A program made the position numbers and the translations under genes. From assembly GCF_003144535.1 (NCBI RefSeq), contig NZ_PHFJ01000011.1, forward strand, positions 62,001 through 126,000: a stretch of 64,000 bases of DNA. The letters run 5' to 3'. Below, piece after piece: positions 23,115 to 32,278 of this stretch; positions within the stretch are counted from its first letter, which is position 1, and each line of letters opens with the position of its first letter. Below the pieces are notes generated by a model. That model was not told where the DNA came from. It worked only from the letters and a program-made list of their open reading frames with translations, and ran no database searches. Source of the stretch: Proteus penneri (GTDB lineage Bacteria; Pseudomonadota; Gammaproteobacteria; Enterobacterales; Enterobacteriaceae).

Positions 23115-23978
23115 TTACCCAATATTTTGGATCTGCTCACGCATTTGTTCAATTAAAACTTTCAATTCAATGGCTGAATTGGTGACTTCTGTATTAATTG
23201 ATTTTGAGGCTAACGTATTGGATTCACGGTTAAATTCTTGCATCATAAAATCAAGACGGCGGCCTACCGCTTCCTTTTTCACTAGAATTTTGCGTGTTTC
23301 TTTAACGTGAGCTTCTAATCTATCAAGCTCTTCAGCAACATCTAAACGCTGCGCTAGCATCACTAACTCTTGTTCTAAACGATTATTATCAATTTGAATT
23401 TGCGCTTCTTCTAATTTGCTGGTTAAGCGTTCACGTTGCCATTGTAAAATTTCTGGCATTTGTGCTCTTACTTTAATGACTTCTTCGCTAACTGCATCTA
23501 AACGCTGCTCAATTAGTGCTTTAAGTGCTTGCCCCTCGGTTTCACGGCTAGCAATAAAAGCATCAATTGCCAAATCTAATTCCGCTAAAAGCTCAGTACC
23601 AATGGCATCTAAATCTTGCTCTTGTGCTGAAATAACACCTGGCCAACGTAAAATATCAAATGGGCTAATAGTGCCTTCATGGCTGTGGCTTTTTACCCAG
23701 TTGGCAGAAACAATGAGTTGTTTGGCGAGGTTTTCATCCAGATTAAGTTCGCCTTGAAAGCGAGCATTAAGATCAAAGCGTAAGTTACATTCAATTTTAC
23801 CGCGTGTTAAGCGATTACGTAGACGTTCACGAATAACAGGTTCTAAACTACGTAATTGCTCAGGCAAACGAATATAAGTTTCAAGGTAGCGTTGGTTTAC
23901 GGAACGCAGTTCCCATGCAGCGCTACCCCAGTCTTTTTTAATGTCTCGGCGAGCAAAAGCGGTCATGCTACGGATCAT
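23115..23978 (-). CDS. yicC: YicC-family endoribonuclease
   Basis: 287 aa, identical in length to E. coli YicC. It starts IRSMTAFARRDIKKDWGSAA and contains ELRSVNQRYLETYIRLPEQL. The C-terminal motif GRRLDFMMQEFNRESNTLAS is near 245-265, and it ends VLIEQMREQIQNIG. E. coli YicC is an RNase acting with PNPase on small RNAs such as RyhB. It is divergent from rph, as in E. coli. Confidence 0.95.
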   Translation of the reverse strand: MIRSMTAFARRDIKKDWGSAAWELRSVNQRYLETYIRLPEQLRSLEPVIRERLRNRLTRGKIECNLRFDLNARFQGELNLDENLAKQLIVSANWVKSHSHEGTISPFDILRWPGVISAQEQDLDAIGTELLAELDLAIDAFIASRETEGQALKALIEQRLDAVSEEVIKVRAQMPEILQWQRERLTSKLEEAQIQIDNNRLEQELVMLAQRLDVAEELDRLEAHVKETRKILVKKEAVGRRLDFMMQEFNRESNTLASKSINTEVTNSAIELKVLIEQMREQIQNIG

Positions 23979-24104
23979 AATAGGGTCTCAATAGTGTAAA
24001 AGATAATACGATTATAACCCTATGCATCAATACAAGGATAGGCATAAGCCATTTTAGGTCGTATAATGCGCCCCCAATATGTCAGAGAAAGCGGAGATAA
24101 CACC

Positions 24105-24821
24105 ATGCGTCCAGCAGACAGACAAGCAAACCAAGTACGTCCTATTACCATTACTCGCCACTATACAAAACATGCTGAAGGTTCTGTATTAGTTGAATTT
24201 GGTGATACTAAAGTCTTGTGTAATGCCACTGTAGAAGACGGTGTACCACGTTTTCTGAAAGGACAAGGGCAAGGATGGGTGACCGCAGAATACGGCATGC
24301 TTCCTCGTGCAACAAATAGTCGTAATGCTCGTGAAGCGGCTCGCGGTAAACAAACGGGGCGTACTATGGAGATCCAGCGTTTAATTGCTCGCTCATTACG
24401 TGCCGCGGTTGATTTAAAAGCGTTAGGTGAATTTACCATCACCGTCGATTGTGATGTTATTCAAGCAGATGGTGGCACACGTACCGCCTCTATCTCCGGT
24501 GCTTGCGTCGCGTTAGTTGATGCTTTAAATAAAATGGTTGAAGAAGGCAAACTGAAAAAGAGCCCTCTTAAATCAATGGTTGCTGCTGTGTCTGTGGGAA
24601 TTGTTGATGGTGAACCATTATGCGATCTTGAATATGTTGAAGATTCAGCCGCAGAAACAGATATGAATGTGGTGATGATCGATGATGGCCGTATGATTGA
24701 AGTTCAAGGTACGGCAGAAGGTGCGCCATTTAGCCATGAAGAATTACTTGCTTTACTCGCCCTTGCTAAAGGGGGATTAGAGAAAATATTTGAAGCGCAA
24801 AAAGAGGCGCTGAAGCAATAA
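24105..24821 (+). CDS. rph: Ribonuclease PH
   Basis: 238 aa from ATG 24105 ([20 protein letters not shown]), matching the E. coli start. Motifs: [40 protein letters not shown], and [18 protein letters not shown] with the phosphate-binding [26 protein letters not shown] contains the metal Asp residues. The protein is full length, unlike the frameshifted rph of E. coli K-12. It trims tRNA 3' ends with phosphate. pyrE lies downstream past an attenuator. Confidence 0.97.
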   Translation: MRPADRQANQVRPITITRHYTKHAEGSVLVEFGDTKVLCNATVEDGVPRFLKGQGQGWVTAEYGMLPRATNSRNAREAARGKQTGRTMEIQRLIARSLRAAVDLKALGEFTITVDCDVIQADGGTRTASISGACVALVDALNKMVEEGKLKKSPLKSMVAAVSVGIVDGEPLCDLEYVEDSAAETDMNVVMIDDGRMIEVQGTAEGAPFSHEELLALLALAKGGLEKIFEAQKEALKQ

Positions 24822-24834
24822 ATTTTATTTTTAA

Positions 24835-24858
24835 GGCGACTGAAAAGTCGCCTTTTTT
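24835..24858 (+). terminator. pyrE attenuator
   Basis: GGCGAC / GTCGCC stem with loop TGAAAA and a TTTTTT tail, 14 bp past the rph stop and before pyrE. This is the same position as the UTP-sensed rph-pyrE attenuator of E. coli, where coupled translation of rph lets transcription pass when UTP is low. Confidence 0.85.
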
Positions 24859-24901
24859 ATGCCTAAAATTTATCATCAAGTAACGTAGAGAGGAGAAAGA
24901 A

Positions 24902-25546
24902 ATGAAAGCCTACCAACGCCGCTTTATCGAACTAGCATTAGCAAAAAATGTCTTGAAATTTGGTGAGTTCACACTGAAATCAGGAAGGGTGAGTCCTTAT
25001 TTTTTTAATGCCGGTTTATTTAATACAGGGCGTGATTTGGCTTTACTGGGGCAGTTCTATGCGCAAACATTATTAGATAATAATGTGTCTTGTGATGTGT
25101 TGTTTGGGCCCGCTTATAAAGGGATACCTATTGCAACTACAACGGCAGTCGCATTAGTTGAACATCATGATATCGATATCCCTTACTGTTTTAATCGTAA
25201 AGAGGCTAAAGATCATGGTGAAGGAGGAACGTTAGTCGGAAGCCCATTGAAAGGTAATGTTGTGATTGTCGATGATGTTATTACGGCAGGTACTGCAATT
25301 CGTGAATCAATGGAAATCATCAAACAGCATGATGCAACGCTTTCTGCCGTATTATTAAGTTTGGATAGACAAGAGAAAGGGCGAGAAGCACTCTCTGCAA
25401 TACAAGAGTTAAAACGCGATTATCAATGCCAAGTGTATTCGATTATTACTTTGGATGATTTAATTAGCTACCTAAGTGAGAGCGAAACTTTGTCTGAGTA
25501 TTTACCTGCAGTTAAAGCTTATCGTGAGCGCTATGGCGTGAATTAA
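24902..25546 (+). CDS. pyrE: Orotate phosphoribosyltransferase
   Basis: 214 aa (E. coli 213). It starts [38 protein letters not shown] binds orotate, the [16 protein letters not shown] loop covers the active site, and [20 protein letters not shown] near 120-138 is the PRPP motif. It converts orotate to OMP. Controlled by the attenuator upstream; GAGAGGAG precedes the ATG. Confidence 0.98.
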   Translation: MKAYQRRFIELALAKNVLKFGEFTLKSGRVSPYFFNAGLFNTGRDLALLGQFYAQTLLDNNVSCDVLFGPAYKGIPIATTTAVALVEHHDIDIPYCFNRKEAKDHGEGGTLVGSPLKGNVVIVDDVITAGTAIRESMEIIKQHDATLSAVLLSLDRQEKGREALSAIQELKRDYQCQVYSIITLDDLISYLSESETLSEYLPAVKAYRERYGVN

Positions 25547-25585
25547 TAAAGTTAATAAGCGATAAACAAGTTGGTCGATTATAGA

Positions 25586-25618
25586 TAAAAAAAGCCCTCG
25601 CCCAATTATGGGCGGGGT
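25586..25618 (-). terminator. Minus-strand terminator downstream of slmA
   Basis: On the minus strand CCCCGCCC / GGGCGAGGG form a stem with loop ATAATT, followed by CTTTTTTTATC. It lies about 235 nt past the slmA stop, implying a long slmA 3' UTR or a separate small transcript. Confidence 0.7.
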
Positions 25619-25638
25619 GAGTAGTACAATGAAGCTTC

Positions 25639-25654
25639 TGTGATAAATATCACA
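25639..25654. promoter_or_regulatory. CRP-like binding site
   Basis: TGTGATAAATATCACA matches the CRP consensus half-sites TGTGA and TCACA with the correct 6 bp spacer. Its palindromic nature would equally make a 9 bp RNA stem. The regulated gene is unknown. Confidence 0.5.
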
Positions 25655-25705
25655 GATATTGAAATATAAAAAGGACTTTTACTGCAGGGGCAAAGCGAGT
25701 TGCTA

Positions 25706-25756
25706 ATGCCACAATGTAGGAACTGCACGAGTGCCATTCCTGATAAATACATATAG
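25706..25756 (+). other. Possible 16-residue mini-ORF with a CxxC motif
   Basis: ATG 25706 to TAG 25754-25756 encodes MPQCRNCTSAIPDKYI. It begins like a zinc-ribbon protein (CxxC) but stops at once. Only a weak GCGAG precedes it, about 10 nt upstream. It lies about 50 bp after the CRP-like palindrome. It may be a decayed gene start, a leader peptide or chance. Confidence 0.2.
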
Positions 25757-25853
25757 GTAACTATGTGTCAGAAGACGCATGTTAACACAAATAAGAAAAA
25801 AACGGCATATCTGTAAATTTCAAATTGTTGAGTTAAATCACGAGTCCATCATT

Positions 25854-26456
25854 TCATTGTAACTGTGCCAAGATTAATGGCCATCGGGCTTCAAATTCTT
25901 GAGTGGGCTGATAGCGAAATTCAGTGCGAACAAAGCGCGCTAGCATACCTTCACAAAAAGCGAGTAATTGTGACGCAAGTAACGCTTCATCATGCAAGAA
26001 AGCACTACCTTCACGGATCTTACGCTCTTTAATAACTTGTCGTAGTTGAACCTCAATGCGCTCATAAAGTTGGTTTATTCGCCCTTGCAATCTATCTTGT
26101 TCAAACATTAATGCATGGCCCGTTAAAATACGAGATAGTCCTGGATTTTTCTCAGCAAAACCAAGGATCAAGATAAGAATTAAGCGAATTCTGGCTATCG
26201 TTTCTTTTTCGTCTTTTAAAATCAAATTAATACGAGAAACTAAGCTGTCTTCGATAAACTCAATCAAGCTATCAAACATTTTGGTTTTACTTGGGAAATG
26301 TCGATAGAGTGCAGCTTCAGATACACCAACATTGGCGGCAAGCTTTGCCGTTGTGATGCGCTGACTACCATCACTTGATTCCAACATTTGGGCAAGTGAC
26401 TGTAAGATTTCATCCCGTCTATTTCTTTTCTTTTTGGTTTCTTTTTCTTCTGCCAT
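25854..26456 (-). CDS. slmA: Nucleoid occlusion factor SlmA
   Basis: 200 aa from ATG 26454-26456 ([20 protein letters not shown]); E. coli has 198. The TetR-like HTH is [20 protein letters not shown] near residues 32-52, then [19 protein letters not shown]. The C-terminal dimer domain carries [20 protein letters not shown]. It binds SBS sites and blocks FtsZ rings over the nucleoid. It is 112 bp downstream of dut on the same strand, in the E. coli order coaBC-dut-slmA. Confidence 0.96.
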   Translation of the reverse strand: MAEEKETKKKRNRRDEILQSLAQMLESSDGSQRITTAKLAANVGVSEAALYRHFPSKTKMFDSLIEFIEDSLVSRINLILKDEKETIARIRLILILILGFAEKNPGLSRILTGHALMFEQDRLQGRINQLYERIEVQLRQVIKERKIREGSAFLHDEALLASQLLAFCEGMLARFVRTEFRYQPTQEFEARWPLILAQLQ

Positions 26457-26568
26457 GACTGATAAGGCCCCTGCTAAAAGCAAAACAAATCAGTAAACCT
26501 TTGCACTAAGGTTTTAGTGCAAAGGGAGTGATATCGTCATTGATATAATTAAATGCAAGACGTCTTTA

Positions 26569-27024
26569 TTATTGGCGGCCGGAGTGACCAAAGCCACCGC
26601 TACCACGTTCCGTTGCGGTAAAATCTTCAACAATATTAAATTCAGCTTGAACGACAGGTACGATAATCATTTGAGCGATACGCTCACCCGGTTCGATAGT
26701 GAACGCTGTTTGACCACGATTCCAAACTGACACCATGAGTTGACCTTGGTAGTCAGAATCAATCAGTCCCACTAAGTTACCCAATACAACACCATGTTTA
26801 TGGCCTAACCCTGAACGAGGAAGCACCATTGCTGCTAATCCTTCATCGGCAATATGTACAGCAAGACCTGTAGGTAATAATTCGGTTTGCCCTGGTTCAA
26901 GAACCAATGGTGCATCAAGGCAAGCGCGTAAATCTAAACCAGCAGAGCCTGTTGTGGCATAAGCAGGAAGTGGATATTCTTGACCAATACGTGCATCAAG
27001 GATTTTAACATCAATTTTTTTCAT
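26569..27024 (-). CDS. dut: dUTP diphosphatase
   Basis: 151 aa from ATG 27022-27024 ([13 protein letters not shown]); the ATG one codon earlier is an alternative. All five trimeric dUTPase motifs are seen: [44 protein letters not shown] and the C-terminal [12 protein letters not shown]. It hydrolyses dUTP to dUMP, keeping uracil out of DNA and feeding thymidylate synthesis. It overlaps the 3' end of coaBC by 14 bp. Confidence 0.98.
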   Translation of the reverse strand: MKKIDVKILDARIGQEYPLPAYATTGSAGLDLRACLDAPLVLEPGQTELLPTGLAVHIADEGLAAMVLPRSGLGHKHGVVLGNLVGLIDSDYQGQLMVSVWNRGQTAFTIEPGERIAQMIIVPVVQAEFNIVEDFTATERGSGGFGHSGRQ

Positions 27025-28222
27025 CATAATGTTTGGCTATCTCGTCAAGTAGGCGATGGCTAAGTTGTGCTTTACTACTGTGTGGTAAGCGCGTTTCTCC
27101 ATTAGCCCAAATAAGGTGTAATGCATTGTTGTCACTGTTAAAGCCTTGATTTTCTATTGAAACATCATTGGCACAGATTAAATCGAGCTGCTTTTGTTCT
27201 CGTTTTTTGCGGGCATATTCTTCCACATTCTGGGTTTCGGCTGCAAATCCAACAACAAAAGGACGGTGTTCAACCATCTTTCCGACACTCGCGACAATGT
27301 CGGGGTTTTTTACCATAGTGATGGTGACTTCATCACCTTGTTTTTTTATTTTTTCAGCCGCGATAAGTTTAGCGCGGTAATCTGCAACTGCAGCGCAACC
27401 AATAAAAATATCTTGTGAAGGTGCGATTAACATCACTTGTTCATACATGTCTTGTGCACTTTCAACGTCGATACGTTTAACACAAGCGGGTGTCGGTAAT
27501 GTGACAGGCCCAGCAATAAGCGTGACATCAGCTCCACGTAGTGCGGCTGCGTGTGCAATTGCAAAGCCCATTTTTCCAGAGCTATGATTGCTGATAAAAC
27601 GTACCGGATCGAGTGCTTCACGAGTAGGCCCTGCGGTGATTGTAATTTTTTTACCTGCAAAATCTTGTGGTTGTAAAGCAAGTTGTTTTTCCGCTAATGA
27701 GACTAGCTCTAAAGGATCGAGCATTCGCCCTGGTCCTACATCACCACAAGCTTGGCTACCAGAGTCAGGCCCCCAAATTAAACAGCCTCGCTGCTCTAAA
27801 GCTGATAAATTTTCTTGTGTAATTGTGGCTCTGTACATTTGCTGATTCATTGCTGGCGCGATAGCGATCGGTGCGCTACTCGCTAAACAGAGTGTGGTAA
27901 GTAAATCATTTGCCATCCCCACTCGTAAGCGTGCAATAAGATCGGCGGTAGCGGGTGCAAGTAGAATTAAATCAGCCCATTTGCCTAATTCAATATGCCC
28001 CATAGCGGCTTCTGCAGCAGGATCAAGTAGGTCATCTGCTACAGGGAAGCCAGAAACGGCTTGTAATGATAATGGTGTGACAAAAGCATGTGCTGCGGGT
28101 GTCATTACAACACGGACAATCGCGCCTTTATCACGTAAACGGCGTACAAGTTCAGGTGCTTTATAGGCCGCAATACCACCACTGATACCAAGAATGATCT
28201 TTTTGTCGTGAAGTGTAGTCAT
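27011..28222 (-). CDS. coaBC: Bifunctional phosphopantothenoylcysteine decarboxylase / synthetase
   Basis: 403 aa from ATG 28220-28222 ([20 protein letters not shown]); E. coli has 406. The CoaC flavoprotein domain (1-190) has [29 protein letters not shown] and the catalytic His in HIELGKW. CoaB (191-403) has [20 protein letters not shown] and [16 protein letters not shown]. It carries out two steps of coenzyme A synthesis. The first gene of coaBC-dut(-slmA), divergent from radC. Confidence 0.97.
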   Translation of the reverse strand: MTTLHDKKIILGISGGIAAYKAPELVRRLRDKGAIVRVVMTPAAHAFVTPLSLQAVSGFPVADDLLDPAAEAAMGHIELGKWADLILLAPATADLIARLRVGMANDLLTTLCLASSAPIAIAPAMNQQMYRATITQENLSALEQRGCLIWGPDSGSQACGDVGPGRMLDPLELVSLAEKQLALQPQDFAGKKITITAGPTREALDPVRFISNHSSGKMGFAIAHAAALRGADVTLIAGPVTLPTPACVKRIDVESAQDMYEQVMLIAPSQDIFIGCAAVADYRAKLIAAEKIKKQGDEVTITMVKNPDIVASVGKMVEHRPFVVGFAAETQNVEEYARKKREQKQLDLICANDVSIENQGFNSDNNALHLIWANGETRLPHSSKAQLSHRLLDEIAKHYDEKN

Positions 28223-28524
28223 GATGAAATGCCTAAGTACATAAATAATTGCCCATAATTTTACCACAAGGTCATCGTGAATTCGGAATTCTATGTAACT
28301 TCATGTTTTATAGATTAAATTTATGCGATTTGTCTCGCATAAATTTAATATGTGTCTTTTTTATACAAGATTAGCAGTTTATAGTAAGTTAACTGTATAA
28401 AACAACAGTTGTTTTGCGATTAGCATTTAATGATGAGTGATACTTCGCCTAAATTTTAATATTTATGTGAAGAAATAAAATAGATCATTAATCCCACTGT
28501 CTTTACGTATTAAGGAGTCCACGG
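28223..28524. promoter_or_regulatory. Divergent coaBC/radC promoter region with a LexA-like box
   Basis: 302 bp with no gene. CTGTATAAAACAACAG at 28393-28408 satisfies the LexA half-sites CTGT-N8-ACAG with a mostly A/T centre, flanked TAA and TTG. It is 117 bp from the radC start, with room for a radC promoter downstream of it. AAGGAG at 28512 is the radC ribosome site. Confidence 0.5.
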
Positions 28525-29196
28525 ATGGAAAATCAATCGGTTAGTGAACTGTTACCTAGAGAAAAATTGTTACTTTATGGCGTGGAATCACTCACTGATA
28601 TTGAGTTATTGGCGCTCTTTTTGCGCACCGGTACTTATGAAAAATCTGTATTAGAATTGGCGGCTTTTCTACTTAAAGAGTGTGGTTCTCTTTATCACGT
28701 TATTAATGCTGATTATGAAACATTGGGGCGTTTTAAAGGTGTCGGTGTAGGAAAGTTTACTCAATTGCAAGCTATCAATGAAATGGCACAGCGTTTTTCC
28801 ACAACACAATTTATGTATAAAAATGTTTTATCTTCTTCAGAGGATACAAAGTATTACTTACAAAAACTATTGCATTGGCGAGACAGAGAAGTGTTTGTGG
28901 TACTTTTTCTTGATAATCAAAATCAATTGATTGCATTTGAAGAGATGTTTAAAGGAACAATTAATCGTGTAGAGGTTCATCCTAGAGAAATTGTCCGTCA
29001 ATCAATAAAAAAGAATGCAACATCTATTATTCTTGCTCATAATCACCCTTCTGGTGTTTGCGAACCGAGTCTCGCAGATAAAGAAATAACAGAAAAAATT
29101 TTTCTTGCTTGCCAATTAGTGGGCGTAAATGTACTCGATCACCTTGTGATAGGGCATGATGATTGTGTTTCTTTTGCAGAACGAGGTTGGTTATAG
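28525..29196 (+). CDS. radC: RadC-family JAB/MPN domain protein
   Basis: 223 aa (E. coli YicR/RadC 222). The N-terminal helix-hairpin-helix-like region has SLTDIELLALFLRTG and FKGVGVGKFTQLQAI. The JAMM metalloprotease motif AHNHPSGVCEPSLADKEITE near residue 170-190 includes the H-x-H-x7-S-x2-D pattern, with the Glu in FEEMFKGT near 140. Its biochemical role is unresolved; early DNA repair claims for E. coli radC were later withdrawn. It is upstream of rpmB, as in E. coli. Confidence 0.95.
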   Translation: MENQSVSELLPREKLLLYGVESLTDIELLALFLRTGTYEKSVLELAAFLLKECGSLYHVINADYETLGRFKGVGVGKFTQLQAINEMAQRFSTTQFMYKNVLSSSEDTKYYLQKLLHWRDREVFVVLFLDNQNQLIAFEEMFKGTINRVEVHPREIVRQSIKKNATSIILAHNHPSGVCEPSLADKEITEKIFLACQLVGVNVLDHLVIGHDDCVSFAERGWL

Positions 29197-29239
29197 CAAA
29201 TATTTTTGTAATTATTGTCAATCTTTATTTGTACGGGTC

Positions 29240-29268
29240 TTGAGCGTTGAGGCCATTGGGCGTATACT
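29240..29268 (+). promoter_or_regulatory. Strong sigma70 promoter of rpmBG
   Basis: TTGAGC (29240-29245), 17 bp spacer, TATACT (29263-29268), predicting transcription from about 29275 and a leader of roughly 170 nt before rpmB. Confidence 0.75.
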
Positions 29269-29302
29269 ACGCCACCTTTGAGGATCTTGGGTTTGGCGAG
29301 AA

Positions 29303-29376
29303 GAGCCTATCTCAGCAAGTTTTTTCTGAGGTGTTTACACAGTTTTTCAATCGTTAAAAGTTGCTGAGATGGGCTC
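29303..29376 (+). promoter_or_regulatory. Long stem-loop in the rpmB leader
   Basis: GAGCCTATCTCAGCAA (29303-29318) pairs with TTGCTGAGATGGGCTC (29361-29376): 16 positions with one mismatch and a 42 nt loop. It falls inside the predicted untranslated leader of rpmBG, so it could be a ribosomal-protein or other autoregulatory structure. I do not recognise a named leader family. Confidence 0.55.
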
Positions 29377-29422
29377 CAAAGCCTGACGAGGCGGTCAAAC
29401 CTGATATTAAAGCTCGAGCTGA

Positions 29423-29680
<258 letters not shown>

Positions 29681-29688
29681 GGAGCTGA

Positions 29689-29859
<171 letters not shown>

Positions 29860-29872
29860 TTTTAGTTTTCTT

Positions 29873-29903
29873 AAAAAACCCGACCTTCGTGTCGGGTTTT
29901 TTG
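29873..29903 (+). terminator. Terminator of rpmBG
   Basis: AACCCGAC / GTCGGGTT stem with loop CTTCGT, followed by TTTTTTG, 17 bp past the rpmG stop. Confidence 0.92.
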
Positions 29904-30007
29904 TTATCTGGAGCCAGCTAAGTATAACAAAGTAAAGCTATTGTGACCTTAGCTTGCTCTTTAGTTATACTATGGCTCTTTTGAATCGTCAGGTGAATGG
30001 ATTGCGG

Positions 30008-31135
30008 ATGAGTAAGTCAGCACTATCAATATTACATACAGAATCATCTTGTGGATGGGGTGGTCAGGAAATTCGTATACTGACGGAATCTCAAGGTATG
30101 ATCCGCAGAGGACACCGAGTGGCATTGGTGTGTTGTCCCACATCTAAAATTGCTAAAGCAGCACCTGATTATGGTATTGAAGTTTTCACATTGCCCATTG
30201 AAAAAAAACGTCTTTCATCATTAAAAGCACTTCGTCAATGGCTGAAATTACATCATCACCAATTTGATATTATCAATACTCATAGTTCAACTGATGCATG
30301 GCTAGTTGCTGCTTCTTGTGCCACATTACGCCAATCACCCGTGGTGGTTCGAACTCGTCATGTTTCTACGGATGTTTCACGTTCATTACCAACACGATGG
30401 CTTTATCTTTCATCCAGTGCCCATGTTGTGACAACAGGTGAGAAATTACGCCAGACGCTCCATCAGCATAATAAATTTCCATTAGAAAAAATGACATCGG
30501 TGCCTACAGGAATCGATTTACAACGTTTTTTTCCTCAAGATAAACAACACGCTAGAGAAAAAATTGGAATACCGAATAAGCTGACATTAGGTATTGTTGC
30601 AACTATGCGTGTATGGAAAGGACATAAATATTTAGTAGAAGCATGGAAATCATTGCATCAGCAGTTTCCTGATTGGCAATTAATTTTTGTTGGTGATGGA
30701 CCTCAACGTAAAAATTTAGAACCGATGGTGAAAGAGGCGGGACTAGAACAAAGTATCTTCTTCCTTGGTAATCGTAATGATGTGCCTGATTGTTTAAATG
30801 CAATGGATCTATTTGCATTACCTTCTTTTGGTAATGAAGGTGTACCGCAAGGCATTATGCAAGCGATGGCCTGTGGTTTACCTGTTGTTTCTACAATGGT
30901 GGGCGCGATTAGTGAAGCCGTTATTGATGGTAAAACCGGTTTTACATTAGTACCGCAAGTACAAGAATTATTAACCCGTCATTTAGCTAAATTAATGAGT
31001 TCAGATGAATTGCGTGAACAGATGGGAAAAGCAGCGCTTGAACATGCCATTTCACGATTTAGTTTAGATAACATGTTAGATAAGATGGAAAGGATCTTTA
31101 TTCAGGCAATCAACGATAAAAATAAATCAGTATGA
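30008..31135 (+). CDS. Glycosyltransferase family 4, LPS core
   Basis: 375 aa from ATG 30008 (SKSALSILHTESSCGWGGQE). GT-B fold with N-terminal acceptor domain (1-170), then PTGIDLQRFFPQ near 175, GIVATMRVWKGHKYLVEAW near 200 and the GT4 donor-site EGVPQGIMQAMACGLPVVST near 290-310 (E-x7-E variant with Q). First of a run of LPS genes inserted between rpmG and mutM. Donor and acceptor cannot be read from sequence. Confidence 0.85.
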   Translation: MSKSALSILHTESSCGWGGQEIRILTESQGMIRRGHRVALVCCPTSKIAKAAPDYGIEVFTLPIEKKRLSSLKALRQWLKLHHHQFDIINTHSSTDAWLVAASCATLRQSPVVVRTRHVSTDVSRSLPTRWLYLSSSAHVVTTGEKLRQTLHQHNKFPLEKMTSVPTGIDLQRFFPQDKQHAREKIGIPNKLTLGIVATMRVWKGHKYLVEAWKSLHQQFPDWQLIFVGDGPQRKNLEPMVKEAGLEQSIFFLGNRNDVPDCLNAMDLFALPSFGNEGVPQGIMQAMACGLPVVSTMVGAISEAVIDGKTGFTLVPQVQELLTRHLAKLMSSDELREQMGKAALEHAISRFSLDNMLDKMERIFIQAINDKNKSV

Positions 31136-31273
31136 TTAATGTTGATAATAAAGTCGTGAAATGATTATCTCTATTATTAACTTGGTGTATTCATCTCATT
31201 GATGAATATTTGTAATACTTTTTAGTGTATAGTCTGAAAAGTAAATGTATCATTTAAACCAAATAAAAAGCAT

Positions 31274-32275
31274 ATGGATCCAAAAAATATATTGGTTATA
31301 GCGGTAGCGCGTTTTGGTGATACATTACTTATCACTCCTGTTCTTCATGCTTTAAAGCAGCGCTGGCCCAATGCTCATATTCATGTATTTGCACATAAAC
31401 GTAGTGCATGCATTCTTGAGCATAATCCTGATATTGATTGTATTAGGCCTTTTTCTAAAAAAAGAGCAGTTTGGTCTGGATGGTTACCCCATAAGCCTTA
31501 TGACTTGGCTTTGGTTTACGGTAATGATAGTGAATTGGTGAACTATGCTCGTCGTCAATCTCATCATACCGTTGCTTTTGCTGATATTTCTCAGCAGCAA
31601 GGTAATACGACTTGGGTTGCGCGTCCCACTTCGCCAATGGTTGCACAAAAAGAGCGAGCCTTATTAATTAATGCATTAGGGATTTATCCGAGTTGTTGGC
31701 AATTACGTTATTTTATCAATGACGAAGAAACGGCTTTTGCACAACAGTTTTTAAAAGATAATGCATTAATTAATAAGAATATTGTTGGTTTTCAACTGCA
31801 AAGTTTTCCGGCTAAAGCCTATAGGGATTGGCCCGTAGAAAATTTTCTGCAATTAGCAAAACAGATTATTACCCATGACGCGAGTACGTACTTTTTGCTA
31901 TTAGGTAGTCAGGAAAGCCAACAATTATCCATTGATTTAGCTAAAAAGATCGGTGAAGAGCATTGTTTAGCCTTAGCGGGTCGAGTTTCAATGCGACAAA
32001 ATGCGGCGATTATGGCAAATTTATCGCTCTATGTAGGGGTAGATACAGGGCCTACACATTTAGCAGGGGCTTTAGATATCCCAATGGTGGCGCTATATCA
32101 TAGCTATCACCCAGGATGTTATTTAGCACCATTACAACATTCTTGTTGTCAGGTTATCCAACATCCAACATCGTTGGAAAATGCCCACCGTGAAGACAAT
32201 ATGGCTGAAATATCAGTTGAAGAAGTGTGGAATGCAGTGCGTAATATCATGAATGGAATGAAGGTGAAAAAGTAA
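31274..32275 (+). CDS. Glycosyltransferase family 9 (heptosyltransferase-like)
   Basis: 333 aa. GT9 pattern: NILVIAVARFGDTLLITPVL with the conserved G-D at residues about 16-17, PNAHIHVFAHKRSACILEHN near 35, GFQLQSFPAKAYRDWPVENF near 175, and VGVDTGPTHLAGALDIPMVA near 260 (D-T/S-G-x-x-H donor site). It is probably a core heptosyltransferase. It lies 3 bp before the next glycosyltransferase and is likely cotranscribed with it. Confidence 0.85.
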   Translation: MDPKNILVIAVARFGDTLLITPVLHALKQRWPNAHIHVFAHKRSACILEHNPDIDCIRPFSKKRAVWSGWLPHKPYDLALVYGNDSELVNYARRQSHHTVAFADISQQQGNTTWVARPTSPMVAQKERALLINALGIYPSCWQLRYFINDEETAFAQQFLKDNALINKNIVGFQLQSFPAKAYRDWPVENFLQLAKQIITHDASTYFLLLGSQESQQLSIDLAKKIGEEHCLALAGRVSMRQNAAIMANLSLYVGVDTGPTHLAGALDIPMVALYHSYHPGCYLAPLQHSCCQVIQHPTSLENAHREDNMAEISVEEVWNAVRNIMNGMKVKK

Positions 32276-32278
32276 TCC

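Larger units (their letters stand above)
25547..25853. other. Convergent intergenic region with a CRP-like palindrome
   Basis: 307 bp between pyrE and slmA, which converge. At 25596-25617 the stem CCTCGCCC / GGGCGGGG, followed on the minus strand by CTTTTTTT, is a terminator for minus-strand transcripts arriving from slmA. At 25637-25656 a perfect 9+2+9 palindrome contains TGTGA-N6-TCACA, the CRP consensus. No gene is obviously served by it. A 16-codon ORF lies beyond it at 25706. Confidence 0.55.
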
